The position numbers and the translations under genes are program-made. A DNA stretch of 64,000 nt from an uncultured Pseudomonadota bacterium (GTDB taxonomy: Bacteria > Pseudomonadota > Gammaproteobacteria > Steroidobacterales > Steroidobacteraceae), in the NCBI GenBank assembly GCA_903884105.1, contig CAISDJ010000137.1, positions 43,730-107,729 on the forward strand, given 5' to 3'. The notes under the pieces were generated by a model. That model did no database searches and was not told where the DNA came from. It saw only the letters and a program-made list of their open reading frames with translations. This document shows, piece by piece, positions 26,420-37,630 of this stretch (position 1 is the stretch's first letter; each line of letters begins with the position of its first letter).

Positions 26420-27507
26420 GCGGCGGGCCCTTCATAGGGAAACGCGAGCAGCACGCGATACTCGCCGCCTTCCTGCGTCACTTCGACGCGAGACTGGCCC
26501 GGCCAGGCGAGATCGAGTCTTTGCCGGATGTTGTCGAGTGCTATCCGGTGGCCGCGCCGCTCCTTCGTCGCCGGGACGGACGAGAGCGGATTGCGGACCT
26601 CGAGCTCGATCATCGAACCGTCGAAGCTGCCGGTGACGGTGACGGTACCGCCCTGCGGCAGCGTTTCGATGCCGTGATACACCGCGTTTTCGAGCAGCGG
26701 CTGGACCAGCAGGCTCGGTACCAGCGCGCGCATCGGCATATCCTCGACGTTCCAGCGAACCTGCAGCCGGTCCCCGAGGCGCAGCTGTTCGATGCGCTGG
26801 TAGATACGCGCCACTTCCAGTTCCTCCTTGAGCGGAATGCGCGTACGGGCATCGCTCAAGTTGGCACGGAAGAGGTCGGCCAGGTCCTCGACGGCTTCTT
26901 CGGCGCGGCTCGGGTCCGAGCGCGTCAGTGACGCGATCGTGTTCATGCTGTTGAACAGGAAATGCGGCCGGATGCGGGCCTGCAATGCGTGAATGCGGGC
27001 GCGGGCTTCGAGTTCGATGCTGCGCTTCCACTCCGCCGACACGTAGAAGTAGCGCAGCGCCAGGGCGCTGACGATGAACCCGATGGAGATCGTGCGCAGC
27101 AGGAATCCGGCGTGGTCAGTCGGGAAGATCGAAGCGATGCCAACCAGGCCGCGCGACCACAGCCGTCCGGTCTGGAACATGATTTCCGCGATGAGCGCGA
27201 TGGTCAGCAGCAGCAGCCCGAGGGCCGTCGCGGCGGCGCGCGGTGCCGACATCGTGGCCAGCCAGCTGCGGCTGCGGCACAGCACCGCTGACGAAGAGAG
27301 TCCGAGCCACAGCAAAAACAGCGAGAGGCTCGCGAGGTCGATCCAGAAGCTGGCCTGGGTCGCGTGCCGCGCAATGGCCAGCACGAACGCGACCAGCTCG
27401 ACGATCAGCACGATCGCGAGTGTCGCGCGGGCGGCGCAGAAATCAGGAAGGAAGAACGTGACCGTGTCCGGCGCGCGGGCACGTGCCTCGGGCGCGGCGT
27501 CGGTCAT
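26416..27507 (-). CDS. algZ: LytS/AlgZ-type sensor histidine kinase
   Basis: 363 aa. Four or more N-terminal membrane helices (about 25-165) precede a His-kinase domain of the PF06580 type: phospho-His in ARIRPHFLFNSMNTIASL (about residue 198), then LVQPLLENAVYHGI. The partner is the overlapping AlgR-like regulator. The frame overlaps the dehydrogenase gene stop by 4 bp. The signal is unknown. Confidence 0.88.
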   Translation of the reverse strand: MTDAAPEARARAPDTVTFFLPDFCAARATLAIVLIVELVAFVLAIARHATQASFWIDLASLSLFLLWLGLSSSAVLCRSRSWLATMSAPRAAATALGLLLLTIALIAEIMFQTGRLWSRGLVGIASIFPTDHAGFLLRTISIGFIVSALALRYFYVSAEWKRSIELEARARIHALQARIRPHFLFNSMNTIASLTRSDPSRAEEAVEDLADLFRANLSDARTRIPLKEELEVARIYQRIEQLRLGDRLQVRWNVEDMPMRALVPSLLVQPLLENAVYHGIETLPQGGTVTVTGSFDGSMIELEVRNPLSSVPATKERRGHRIALDNIRQRLDLAWPGQSRVEVTQEGGEYRVLLAFPYEGPAA

Positions 27508-28397
27508 GAAGGAGGTTTGGCCGCACGGGCGGCGTCGTCGAACAGGGCTTCCTTGAGGCGGAACAGCGTCGAGATGTCTTCGTTGCCATAGCCTTGCTCA
27601 AGCAGGCGACGGTAGTGCAGCAGCGTCATCTCGATCAGCGGCAGTTGCACGCCGTGGCGAGCTGCCATGTCCCGTACGATCTTCAGGTCCTTGTCGTGCA
27701 GCGCCAACCGGAAGCCGGCGGGAAAACTGCCGCGGGCCATGTTCGGTGCGCGATTGACGAAGTACCAGCTGCTGCCGGCACCCTTGCCGAGGGTATCAAT
27801 CACCTTGTCGAGGGGCAGGCCTTCGGCCTTCGCGAACGCCATCGCCTCGGCGCATGCCTGGATGACACCAGCGCACATGAGCTGGTTGGTGGCCTTCGCC
27901 GCCTGGCCAAGCCCGGTCGGCCCGAAGTGGGTGACTGTCTTGCCCATCGCGTTGAGGGCGGGCAGTGCCTTCTCGAAGGTCGCCGCATCACCGCCGACCA
28001 TGATGGCCAGCGTGCCATTGCGCGCGCCTTCCACACCACCGCTCACGGGGGCATCGAGGAACTCGATTCCGCGCTGACGCAGCTGCTGCGCGGCGAGTCG
28101 CGCCGTGTCGGCGCTGATGGTCGAGCAGTCTATGAAAATGGCGCCGGGCTTGAGGCCGGGTAGCGAGGCTGTGATGACGTCGAGCACGTCGGCGTCTGCG
28201 GAGACACATGACACGACGACATCGCACAACGCTGCCACGTCTGCGGGCAGTGCCGGGGCGATGCAACCGGTTTCAGTCGCCAGCTCGGTGGCCTTGCCGG
28301 CGGTGCGGCTCCAAGCCGCAGTGAGCAAACCGTGCTTGTGCAGGTTGCGGGCCATCGGCAGCCCCATGGCGCCCAACCCGAGGAAGCCGACTTTCAT
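27504..28397 (-). CDS. Beta-hydroxyacid dehydrogenase (HIBADH/GarR family)
   Basis: 297 aa. The Rossmann GFLGLGAMGLPMARNL, SVADADV-like loop, DAPVSGGVEGARNGTLAIMVGG and the catalytic Lys in GLGQAAKATNQLM are all visible. Substrates in the family include 3-hydroxyisobutyrate, tartronate semialdehyde and glyoxylate; none is favoured here. ATG 28397 gives the standard length. Its stop overlaps the kinase start by 4 bp, so a metabolic enzyme is coupled to the algZ-algR pair. Confidence 0.92.
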   Translation of the reverse strand: MKVGFLGLGAMGLPMARNLHKHGLLTAAWSRTAGKATELATETGCIAPALPADVAALCDVVVSCVSADADVLDVITASLPGLKPGAIFIDCSTISADTARLAAQQLRQRGIEFLDAPVSGGVEGARNGTLAIMVGGDAATFEKALPALNAMGKTVTHFGPTGLGQAAKATNQLMCAGVIQACAEAMAFAKAEGLPLDKVIDTLGKGAGSSWYFVNRAPNMARGSFPAGFRLALHDKDLKIVRDMAARHGVQLPLIEMTLLHYRRLLEQGYGNEDISTLFRLKEALFDDAARAAKPPS

Positions 28398-28467
28398 TGA
28401 CGAGGAACTCCAGACCGGATGGATACGTCGGCGAGTGCCGGCATTCCTGGCATTCAGTGGTTGCCTG

Positions 28468-28920
28468 TTACTTGCACAGGTCGGCGACGGCCTTTTCGGC
28501 GCGGGCACGGGCGTCGTCGAGCTCGGCGTCCGTCAGGTAGCGGCGTTCGCCGTCAGGAAGCGTCTCGTAGAGGCGCTTCGAGGTGCTGTAGGCATCATTG
28601 CGCTCACGCGCTTTCACGCATTGTTCGGCTTTCGCGGTTGCCGTGACCTTGCCCGCCTTGTTCTGGTCTGCTTGTCTCGCAGCGGCCTGCTGACGCGCAG
28701 CATCGGCGGCGGCAGTCCGGGCCTGTTCCGCCGCGGAGCCGGCTTCCACTTCCGTCGCATCAGTGGGGTGCGACTGCACGGCGAGCTTCTGCGCAGGCAG
28801 CAGCGCGGGCTTGTCCGTGTACTGGACGTTGCCCTTGGAATCGACATAGCGATAGACATCTGCCGACGCAGCAGACGCCAGGGCGAGGGTGAGTGCAAGG
28901 CCGAATGCGAGTCGCAGCAT
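28468..28920 (-). CDS. Secreted DUF4124 protein
   Basis: 150 aa. A clear Sec signal peptide (first 20 residues, cleavage after SAASA) leads into a DUF4124 motif DVYRYVDSKGNVQYTDKP (about 21-38), an Ala/Gln-rich coiled coil and a Cys-containing C-terminal region. Such proteins are periplasmic with unknown role. It lies 41 bp downstream of the second PII gene and may be transcribed with it. Confidence 0.85.
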   Translation of the reverse strand: MLRLAFGLALTLALASAASADVYRYVDSKGNVQYTDKPALLPAQKLAVQSHPTDATEVEAGSAAEQARTAAADAARQQAAARQADQNKAGKVTATAKAEQCVKARERNDAYSTSKRLYETLPDGERRYLTDAELDDARARAEKAVADLCK

Positions 28921-28961
28921 GGGGCAAACCTCCTCTGGGCGGAGTCGGTAAATGCGCTGGG

Positions 28962-29516
<555 letters not shown>

Positions 29517-31043
29517 TTACAGGTTGTAGCCCCGCTCGCCGTGCTCGGCCGTGTCGAGACCTTCCGTCTCCACCTCTTCCGAGACCCTGAGGCCGATCGT
29601 CAGGTCGACGATCTTGTAGGCGAGGTAGGCCACCACACCGGACCACACGATCGTCACGCCGACGCCCCAGGCCTGAGCGAGCACCTGAGTGCCCATGCCT
29701 GCGTAGCCCCAAGTGCCTGCGACGTAGTCGTAGATACCCGTGCCGCCGAGCGCCGGGTCGTTGAACACGCCCGTGATGAGGGCGCCGAAGATGCCACCGA
29801 CGCAGTGGACGCCGAAGACGTCCAGGGAGTCGTCGTATCCCAGCGCGCTCTTCAGCTTGCTGACCGCGAAGAGGCAGATCACACCGACCAGCAGGCCGAT
29901 GATGATGGCTCCCATCGGACCCACCCAGCCGCAGGCTGGGGTGATCGCGACAAGGCCGGCGATGGCACCCGACGCTGCACCGAGCATGGTCGGCGTCCCC
30001 TTGAGGATCCACTCAGCGAAGGACCAGCTGACGACTGCTGCCGCCGTGGCGAGGAACGTGTTGATGAAGACCTGGGCCGCAAAGCCGTTGGCCTCAAGGT
30101 TGGAGCCGACGTTGAAGCCGAACCAGCCCACCCACAGGAGGCCTGCGCCGATCATGATGAACGGCACGTTGTGGGGCGCCATGGCCTGTACGCCATAGCC
30201 CTTGCGCTTGCCGACCAGGATGCAGCCCACGAGGCCTGCGATTCCCGCGTTGATGTGCACCACGGTGCCGCCTGCGAAGTCGAGGGCGCCCTTCTGGAAG
30301 AGGAAGCCGGCGCCAGCAGTGGCTGCTGCCGCCGCATCCGCATCCGTGTACGCATCCGGACCGGCCCAGAACCAGACCATGTGCGCGATCGGCAGGTAGG
30401 AGAACGTGAACCAGAGGACCATGAAGAACAGCACGGCCGAGAACTTCATGCGCTCCGCGAAGGCCCCGACGATCAAGCAGGGCGTGATTGCTGCGAAAGT
30501 CATCTGGAACGCGGCGAACAGATACTCAGGGATGTAGACGCCCTTGCTGAACGTCGCCGCAGGCATCATGTTGCCCGCCGCATCCAGCATTCCCTTGAGG
30601 AACAGCCGGTCGAATCCGCCGATGAACGCGTTGCCGGACGTGAAGGCCAGGCTGTAGCCATAGATGGCCCACAACACCGCCAGCAGGCTGAAGACCACCG
30701 TGATCTGCATCGAGACCGACAGGATGTTCTTCGACCGGACCATGCCGCCGTAGAACAGGGCCAGGCCGGGGATGGCCATCATGATGACGAGCAGCGTGCT
30801 GGTCAGCATCCAGGCGTTGTCGCCCTTGTCGAAGGTGGGCGCCGCAGGAGCTGCAGCCGCTTCCGCCGGAGCCGCTTCAGCAGCCGCTGCAGGGGCCGCG
30901 TCGGCAGGAGCCGCCACCTGGGTCACCGCCGCCGGATCGGGCGGCGTTGCAGCCTCCTGCGCCAGGGTCAGCCCTGGCCCGACGAGCGAGAGCGCGAGCA
31001 GCGCCAGGCTCCACAGTGGGTTGAACACGCGAGATCTTTTCAC
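29517..31043 (-). CDS. amtB: Ammonium transporter AmtB
   Basis: 508 aa. A signal peptide and a long Ala/Pro-rich periplasmic linker (about 30-75) precede the eleven-helix channel. Channel landmarks: WMLTSTLLVIMMAIPGLALFYGGM, the His pair regions LDFAGGTVVHINAGIAGL and FGVHCVGGIFGAL. The start is GTG 31043, since AGGAGAACGACA lies just upstream and no ATG fits. PII blocks this pore under nitrogen sufficiency, matching its PII neighbours. Confidence 0.97.
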   Translation of the reverse strand: MKRSRVFNPLWSLALLALSLVGPGLTLAQEAATPPDPAAVTQVAAPADAAPAAAAEAAPAEAAAAPAAPTFDKGDNAWMLTSTLLVIMMAIPGLALFYGGMVRSKNILSVSMQITVVFSLLAVLWAIYGYSLAFTSGNAFIGGFDRLFLKGMLDAAGNMMPAATFSKGVYIPEYLFAAFQMTFAAITPCLIVGAFAERMKFSAVLFFMVLWFTFSYLPIAHMVWFWAGPDAYTDADAAAAATAGAGFLFQKGALDFAGGTVVHINAGIAGLVGCILVGKRKGYGVQAMAPHNVPFIMIGAGLLWVGWFGFNVGSNLEANGFAAQVFINTFLATAAAVVSWSFAEWILKGTPTMLGAASGAIAGLVAITPACGWVGPMGAIIIGLLVGVICLFAVSKLKSALGYDDSLDVFGVHCVGGIFGALITGVFNDPALGGTGIYDYVAGTWGYAGMGTQVLAQAWGVGVTIVWSGVVAYLAYKIVDLTIGLRVSEEVETEGLDTAEHGERGYNL

Positions 31044-31149
31044 TGTCGTTCTCCTGCGAGGTACTTCTTGAGGATGCGGAATGGAAACCTGAATCAAAGC
31101 CGGTGTAGCGAACCCGATGTGCGACTCATCTCTGTCCTGAAGCCCCCGA

Positions 31150-31620
<471 letters not shown>

Positions 31621-31646
31621 CTAGCTCATGAATGAGGGGTCCGTGC

Positions 31647-31661
31647 GCACCAATCGGGTGC
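31647..31661. promoter_or_regulatory. NtrC binding site
   Basis: GCACC-N5-GGTGC is a perfect dyad of the NtrC enhancer consensus. It lies about 65-80 bp upstream of the -24 element, an ideal enhancer distance. The remaining part of the 397-bp gap (31489-31885) shows no gene. Confidence 0.85.
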
Positions 31662-31885
31662 AGGGGTGCCTCGGGCTGCTTCACGGCGGAGCGAAACAGC
31701 CCGTTTGCCGGCCTTGAGCCTGGGCGTCGCGCTGCCACAGGGCGAGAATCTGGACAATTAACCCGATTTGTCGGGCTTGTCAGAATCGAAGCACGATCCT
31801 AGTCTGCCCGCACCCGCCCAAGTTGGCTCATGACGAGCCGACTCGTCGACCGGGCCCACGCTCTCTACTCACAGGCACAATTCCC

Positions 31886-32134
31886 ATGGACCCACGCTTC
31901 ATCGACGATCTCGCCAAGCGCCTGTCAGCCGCGCTGCCTCCCGGCATCGCCGCGTTCAAGCAGGAGCTGGAGTCGAACTTCAAGTCGGTCCTGCAGTCCG
32001 GCCTGGCCAGGCTCGACCTCGTCACGCGCGAGGAATTCGACGTGCAGGCAGGAGTGCTGAAGCGCACCCGCGAAAAGCTGGCGGCGCTGGAAGCGCGGCT
32101 GGCGGCCCTGGAGACGGGTCGCCAGGAAGGCTGA
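31886..32134 (+). CDS. ubiK: Ubiquinone biosynthesis accessory factor UbiK
   Basis: 82 aa. A short amphipathic N-terminal helix (MDPRFIDDLAKRLSAALP) and a C-terminal coiled coil (about 55-78: LKRTREKLAALEARLAALE) are the UbiK/YqiC (BMFP) layout. It binds UbiJ to promote aerobic ubiquinone synthesis; ubiJ is at 8.7 kb. ATG 31886 by homology. Confidence 0.9.
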   Translation: MDPRFIDDLAKRLSAALPPGIAAFKQELESNFKSVLQSGLARLDLVTREEFDVQAGVLKRTREKLAALEARLAALETGRQEG

Positions 32135-32215
32135 TTCAAGCGCGCTCCCTGATGGAGCGGTGACAAGGTAGTCCAGCCCTCGCTGGCGGCACTGCAGCAT
32201 ATGCTGGAGCCATGG

Positions 32216-33727
32216 ATGGCGATTGCGACGGTGTTGAGTCGCGCACAGTTCGGCATGGAAGCGCCGCTCGTGCGCGTCGAAGTCGATATCGGGAACGGCT
32301 TGCCGGCGTTCGGCATCGTCGGCCTCCCCGAAGTCGTGGTGAAGGAAAGCCGCGATCGCGTCCGCGCCGCCATCACCAATTCCCGGTTCGAGTTCCCCCC
32401 CGGCCGCATCATCGTCAACCTGGCGCCTGCGGATTTGCCCAAGGAAGGCGGCCGCTTCGATCTGCCGATTGCGATCGGCATCCTGGTGGCGGCCGGTCAG
32501 CTCCCTGCCGCTGCGCTCGAGCACTGCGAGCTGTACGGTGAGCTTTCCTTGAGCGGTGAACTCAGGCTCGCCAAGGGGGTGTTGCCTGCGGCCGTCGCAG
32601 CACAGCGCGCTGGTCATTTGCTCGTGCTGCCCCAGGGCAACGCGGAGGAAGCCGGGCTGGTCAGCAACGGCCGCATCGCGGCAGCAGCTCACCTGCTTGA
32701 AGTGTGTGCGCATCTGAGCGGTGATCGGGCCTTGCCACTGCTTGCGACTTCGCAGCGCGCGCCACCGCAGGCGCAGGGCCCCGATCTGGCCGACGTCAAG
32801 GGCCAGCCACTCGCGCGCCGCGCGCTGGAAATCGCTGCTGCCGGCAGCCACAGTCTGCTGTTCGTCGGTCCGCCGGGCTCCGGCAAGAGCATGCTTGCGC
32901 AACGGCTACCGAGACTGCTGCCGGCGCTGACGGAAGAGGAGGCGCTCGAAGTGGCCGCGATCCGTTCGGTGATCGGCCAGCCCGTGAATCTCGGTGAATG
33001 GCGCGTGCGCCCGTTCCGCAGCCCGCATCACACTGCGTCCGCGATCGCGCTCGTTGGCGGCGGCAAGCATCCCCGCCCGGGCGAGGTGTCGCTCGCCCAT
33101 CACGGCGTGTTGTTCCTCGACGAACTGCCCGAGTTTGATCGCCGCGTGCTCGAAGTCCTGCGCGAGCCGCTCGAGGCCGGGACGATTGCCGTGTCGCGCG
33201 CAGCAAGTCAAACCGAGTTTCCTGCGCGCTTCCAGCTGGTCGCCGCGATGAATCCGTGTCCGTGCGGCTATCGCGGCGACACCGCAGGCCGTTGCCGCTG
33301 CACGGGCGAGCAGGTGCAACGCTACCGCTTCAGGATCTCGGGACCGCTGCTCGATCGTCTCGACATGCAGCTTGAAGTGCCGCGCGTCGAGACCGCAATG
33401 CTGTCGGATACGAAGGTGAAGGGCGAAAGCAGTGACCGGGTGGCGCACCGCGTACAGGCCGCGCGTGCGATTCAGCGGGAACGACAAGGAGCGTTGAACG
33501 CACATCTCGATGTGGCCGCCGTCGAGGCCCACTGCAAGGCGCAAGCGGGGGAATTGGCAGTGCTGGAACGGGCGATCCAGCATTTCCAGCTGTCGGCTCG
33601 CGCGTATCACCGCATCCTGAAGGTCGCGAGGACCATTGCCGATCTGGCTGACTCCAGGGCGGTTCTCGGAGTCCATCTGCGCGAAGCGATCAGCCTGCGC
33701 GGCCTGGAGCGGCCGCGGGGTGTTTGA
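32216..33727 (+). CDS. comM: ComM/YifB-type AAA+ Mg-chelatase-like helicase
   Basis: 503 aa. An N-terminal domain (AIATVLSRAQFGMEAPLVRV, VGLPEVVVKESRDRVRAAI), Walker A FVGPPGSGKSMLAQRLP, Walker B GVLFLDELPEF and the C-terminal Mg-chelatase domain with a four-Cys cluster (MNPCPCGYRGDTAGRCRC) match ComM, a hexameric helicase promoting integration during natural transformation. ATG 32216 follows CTGGAG; an ATG at 32201 is in frame. Confidence 0.94.
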   Translation: MAIATVLSRAQFGMEAPLVRVEVDIGNGLPAFGIVGLPEVVVKESRDRVRAAITNSRFEFPPGRIIVNLAPADLPKEGGRFDLPIAIGILVAAGQLPAAALEHCELYGELSLSGELRLAKGVLPAAVAAQRAGHLLVLPQGNAEEAGLVSNGRIAAAAHLLEVCAHLSGDRALPLLATSQRAPPQAQGPDLADVKGQPLARRALEIAAAGSHSLLFVGPPGSGKSMLAQRLPRLLPALTEEEALEVAAIRSVIGQPVNLGEWRVRPFRSPHHTASAIALVGGGKHPRPGEVSLAHHGVLFLDELPEFDRRVLEVLREPLEAGTIAVSRAASQTEFPARFQLVAAMNPCPCGYRGDTAGRCRCTGEQVQRYRFRISGPLLDRLDMQLEVPRVETAMLSDTKVKGESSDRVAHRVQAARAIQRERQGALNAHLDVAAVEAHCKAQAGELAVLERAIQHFQLSARAYHRILKVARTIADLADSRAVLGVHLREAISLRGLERPRGV

Positions 33728-33736
33728 TTCAGCAGG

Positions 33737-34276
33737 CTACTTGCCCGCGTTGACCATGTAGTCGACGGCGTTGAGGATGGACTCGTCGGCGAGGTCCACG
33801 CGGCCGCCCTTGGCGGGCATCAGCCCGGCCTTGCCCTGGTAGCCCTTGAGGGCGTGGTCCTTGAGGGTTGCGAGGCCCTGCGCGATGCGAGGTGCCCAGG
33901 CGGCCTTGTTGGCGAAGATCGGCGCGCCGCCGATGCCCATGCCATGGCAAGCCACGCAGGCCATGTTGTAGACGGCTTCGCCGGTCATCACGGCGGGAGG
34001 AGCGGCGGGGGCCGCAGGCGCAGGCGTAGCCGCCTCGACGGCCGCATTGTCCCGCCCGGAAACGGCAAGCAGTTGCACGGGCTTGATCCGTTCATCTTCG
34101 GCATGCGTGAAAGTCGGATCGTTCAGGACGTACTGTTCCTGGGTATTCGACGCGATCACCCGGGCCAGGATGTACAGGCAAAAGGCGAAAAACACCAAAC
34201 CGCCGATCACCAGCATGAAGGTGTCGAAGAAATGCTTGTCGTGCGAGGCACTGTACTGATCAGAGGAATCGCTCAC
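33737..34276 (-). CDS. Membrane-anchored cytochrome c5-type protein
   Basis: 179 aa. One N-terminal membrane helix (about 18-40), a Pro/Ala linker, and a single class I cytochrome c domain with heme motif CVACHGMGIGGAP (about residue 100) and axial Met in GLMPAKGG. It is probably an electron shuttle in the periplasm. GTG 34276 with GGAG five bases upstream is preferred over ATG 34309. Confidence 0.85.
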   Translation of the reverse strand: MSDSSDQYSASHDKHFFDTFMLVIGGLVFFAFCLYILARVIASNTQEQYVLNDPTFTHAEDERIKPVQLLAVSGRDNAAVEAATPAPAAPAAPPAVMTGEAVYNMACVACHGMGIGGAPIFANKAAWAPRIAQGLATLKDHALKGYQGKAGLMPAKGGRVDLADESILNAVDYMVNAGK

Positions 34277-34377
34277 GATGTCTCCAGGCGCAAGGACGGG
34301 GCCACCCATTCAAGGGCCGGCAGTATAGCGACCTCGCGGCGCGGCATAAACCCGTCCGTCGCCTCTCGTCACGATTC

Positions 34378-34393
34378 CGGGGACCGGTCCCCG
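34378..34393. repeat. Perfect 16-bp palindrome
   Basis: CGGGGACCGGTCCCCG, 22 bp beyond the AKR stop on the - strand. No T-run follows. The core resembles the GGGACCGG stem beside amtB, though not part of families A or B. Possible transcript-end structure or protein site. Confidence 0.4.
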
Positions 34394-34414
34394 TGCCGGC
34401 TGCCTCCGGCCAGC

Positions 34415-35425
34415 TCAACCAGAGGTTCCATACGTAAATTCCTCCGTATCGATCTCCGCTTGTGTCGCTGCCGGGTAGCGGGGGCCGCTGACCGTCCTGA
34501 CATTGATCAGCGCGTCCAGCGCTTGCAGGACTCCAGGCTCGAGCCGTACCTGGCTTGCACCCACGTCTTCCGTGAGATGGGAACTTGCCGTCGTACCGGG
34601 AATGACATGGATGTTTGGCGCCTGGTGCAGTACCCATGCGAGCGCCAGCTGTGCCGGTGTACAGCCCACCTCGGCAGCGATCGCGCGATACCGTGGCAGC
34701 CATTCACGATTCTGGGAGAAATGCGGTTCCTGGAAGCGGGGCATGCCGAGGCGTATGTCCCTGTCGGCAAACCCTTCGGGCTTGAGATCGACCGACGTCA
34801 GGAACCCGCGTGCAAGCGGCGAGAAGGCGACGAAGGCGACGCCCAGTTCGGCGCAGGCACGCAGAACCCCGATTTCGGCATTGCGGCTCCACAACGAATA
34901 CTCGGACTGCACGGCCGCGATCGGATGCACCGCATGCGCCCTCCGCAACGTTGCAGCAGACACCTCTGACAGGCCGAGGTCACGAACCTTGCCCTGCTCG
35001 ACGAAGCGACTCATCGCGCCGATGCTGTCCTCGACCGGAACCTTGCCGTCGACGCGATGCAGGTAGTAGAGATCGATGCTGTCGGTCTGCAAGCGGCGCA
35101 GTGACGCTTCGAGATCACGTGCCAGTATTTCCGGCCGGCCGTCGATGGTCCTCTTGCCGTTCTCGCCCCGCATGCCGCACTTGCTGACCAGGACGATCCG
35201 GTCCCGAACCGGCCTGAGGTACGGGCCGACCAGTTCTTCGTTCCTGCCGAATCCGTACAGCGACGCGCAGTCAAAATGCGTGATGCCAAGGTCCAGTGCG
35301 GTCCTCAAGACTGATTCACCCACGGCTGCCGGTGGCGGCTCACCGTAGGCGTGAGACAGGACCATGCAGCCGAGACCGATCGGGGGAACCAGGGAGGCGC
35401 CGAGTTGCCTCGTCTCGATCGTCAT
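34415..35425 (-). CDS. Aldo/keto reductase
   Basis: 336 aa. The catalytic tetrad is visible: D and Y in FDCASLYGFG, K in VLVSKCGM, H in LYYLHRVD, and NADPH-binding text near IPGTTASSHLTEDV. It begins exactly at the ligC stop, so it is translated with the lig operon. None of the known protocatechuate 4,5-cleavage steps needs this enzyme; reduction of an aromatic aldehyde or detoxification is inferred only from context. Confidence 0.88.
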   Translation of the reverse strand: MTIETRQLGASLVPPIGLGCMVLSHAYGEPPPAAVGESVLRTALDLGITHFDCASLYGFGRNEELVGPYLRPVRDRIVLVSKCGMRGENGKRTIDGRPEILARDLEASLRRLQTDSIDLYYLHRVDGKVPVEDSIGAMSRFVEQGKVRDLGLSEVSAATLRRAHAVHPIAAVQSEYSLWSRNAEIGVLRACAELGVAFVAFSPLARGFLTSVDLKPEGFADRDIRLGMPRFQEPHFSQNREWLPRYRAIAAEVGCTPAQLALAWVLHQAPNIHVIPGTTASSHLTEDVGASQVRLEPGVLQALDALINVRTVSGPRYPAATQAEIDTEEFTYGTSG

Positions 35426-36376
35426 TCAGTTCCCGGACTTGAGCGACTGCTCAAGCTTGTGCAGGACCTCGTAGCAGGGCAGTACCTGGCCGACGCTGGA
35501 ATTGGGTTCGCGTCGCTCCGCGATGGCGGCGAAGAACTCGCGGTCCTGCAGTTCGATCCCGTTCATCGAGACATCCACCTTGCTGACATCGACCGGCTTC
35601 TCGAAACCGTCGACGAGATCATCGTACCGGGCCATATAGGTGCCGTTGTCGCAGATGTAGCGAAAGAAGGTGCCGAGCGGCCCGTTGTTGTTGAATGACA
35701 GCGACAAGGTGCAAATAGCCCCATTCGCAGCCTTGAGCTGGATTGACATGTCCATCGCGATGCCGAGTTGTGGATGGGCCGGCCCCTCGATGGCATGGGC
35801 CGTCACCACCGGGCTCCCCGTCTGGTACTGGAACAGGTCAACGGTGTGGGCAGCGTGGTGCCACAGCAGGTGGTCCGTCCAGGACCGCGGCTCACCGGCA
35901 GCATTCATGTTCTGCCGCCGGAAGAAATAGGTCTGCACATCCATCTGCTGCACCTTGAGTTCGCCCTTCCTGATCCGGTTGTGCACCCATTGGTGGGACG
36001 GGTTGAAGCGGCGCGTATGGCCGACCATGCAGACGAGGCCAGTGGCTCTCTGCTTGTCGAGCACCGCCTGCGAATCCGCCCAGGAATCGGCGAGCGGTAT
36101 TTCGACCTGCACGTGCTTGCCGGCGGCCATGCACTCTATGGCCTGGCTCGCGTGCATCTGCGTCGGGGTGCACAGGATGACGGCATCAACGCCGGGCTGT
36201 GCGATCGCTTCGCTCAAGTCCGTTGTCGCATGCGGAATGCCGTACTCGGCGGCGACGGCCTGCGTCGCATCCAGTCGTCGCCCGACCACCGACACCGCTT
36301 CGACGCCCGCAATCTTGCGGATGCCGTCGAGATGCTTCTTGCCAAATGCGCCTGCGCCGGCCAGCACTACTTTCAT
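35426..36376 (-). CDS. ligC: 4-carboxy-2-hydroxymuconate-6-semialdehyde dehydrogenase
   Basis: 316 aa (LigC 315). A Gfo/Idh/MocA Rossmann dehydrogenase: VVLAGAGAFGKKHLDGI, HVQVEIPLADSW, MVGHTRRFNPSHQW and TYFFRRQNMNAAGEPRSWTD match LigC closely as recalled. It oxidises the ring-cleavage product (hemiacetal form) to 2-pyrone-4,6-dicarboxylate. ATG 36376 by homology. It lies 23 bp after ligB. Confidence 0.95.
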   Translation of the reverse strand: MKVVLAGAGAFGKKHLDGIRKIAGVEAVSVVGRRLDATQAVAAEYGIPHATTDLSEAIAQPGVDAVILCTPTQMHASQAIECMAAGKHVQVEIPLADSWADSQAVLDKQRATGLVCMVGHTRRFNPSHQWVHNRIRKGELKVQQMDVQTYFFRRQNMNAAGEPRSWTDHLLWHHAAHTVDLFQYQTGSPVVTAHAIEGPAHPQLGIAMDMSIQLKAANGAICTLSLSFNNNGPLGTFFRYICDNGTYMARYDDLVDGFEKPVDVSKVDVSMNGIELQDREFFAAIAERREPNSSVGQVLPCYEVLHKLEQSLKSGN

Positions 36377-36399
36377 CTGTTTTGTCCTTCGGTAAACGG

Positions 36400-37629
<1,230 letters not shown>

Positions 37630-37630
<1 letters not shown>

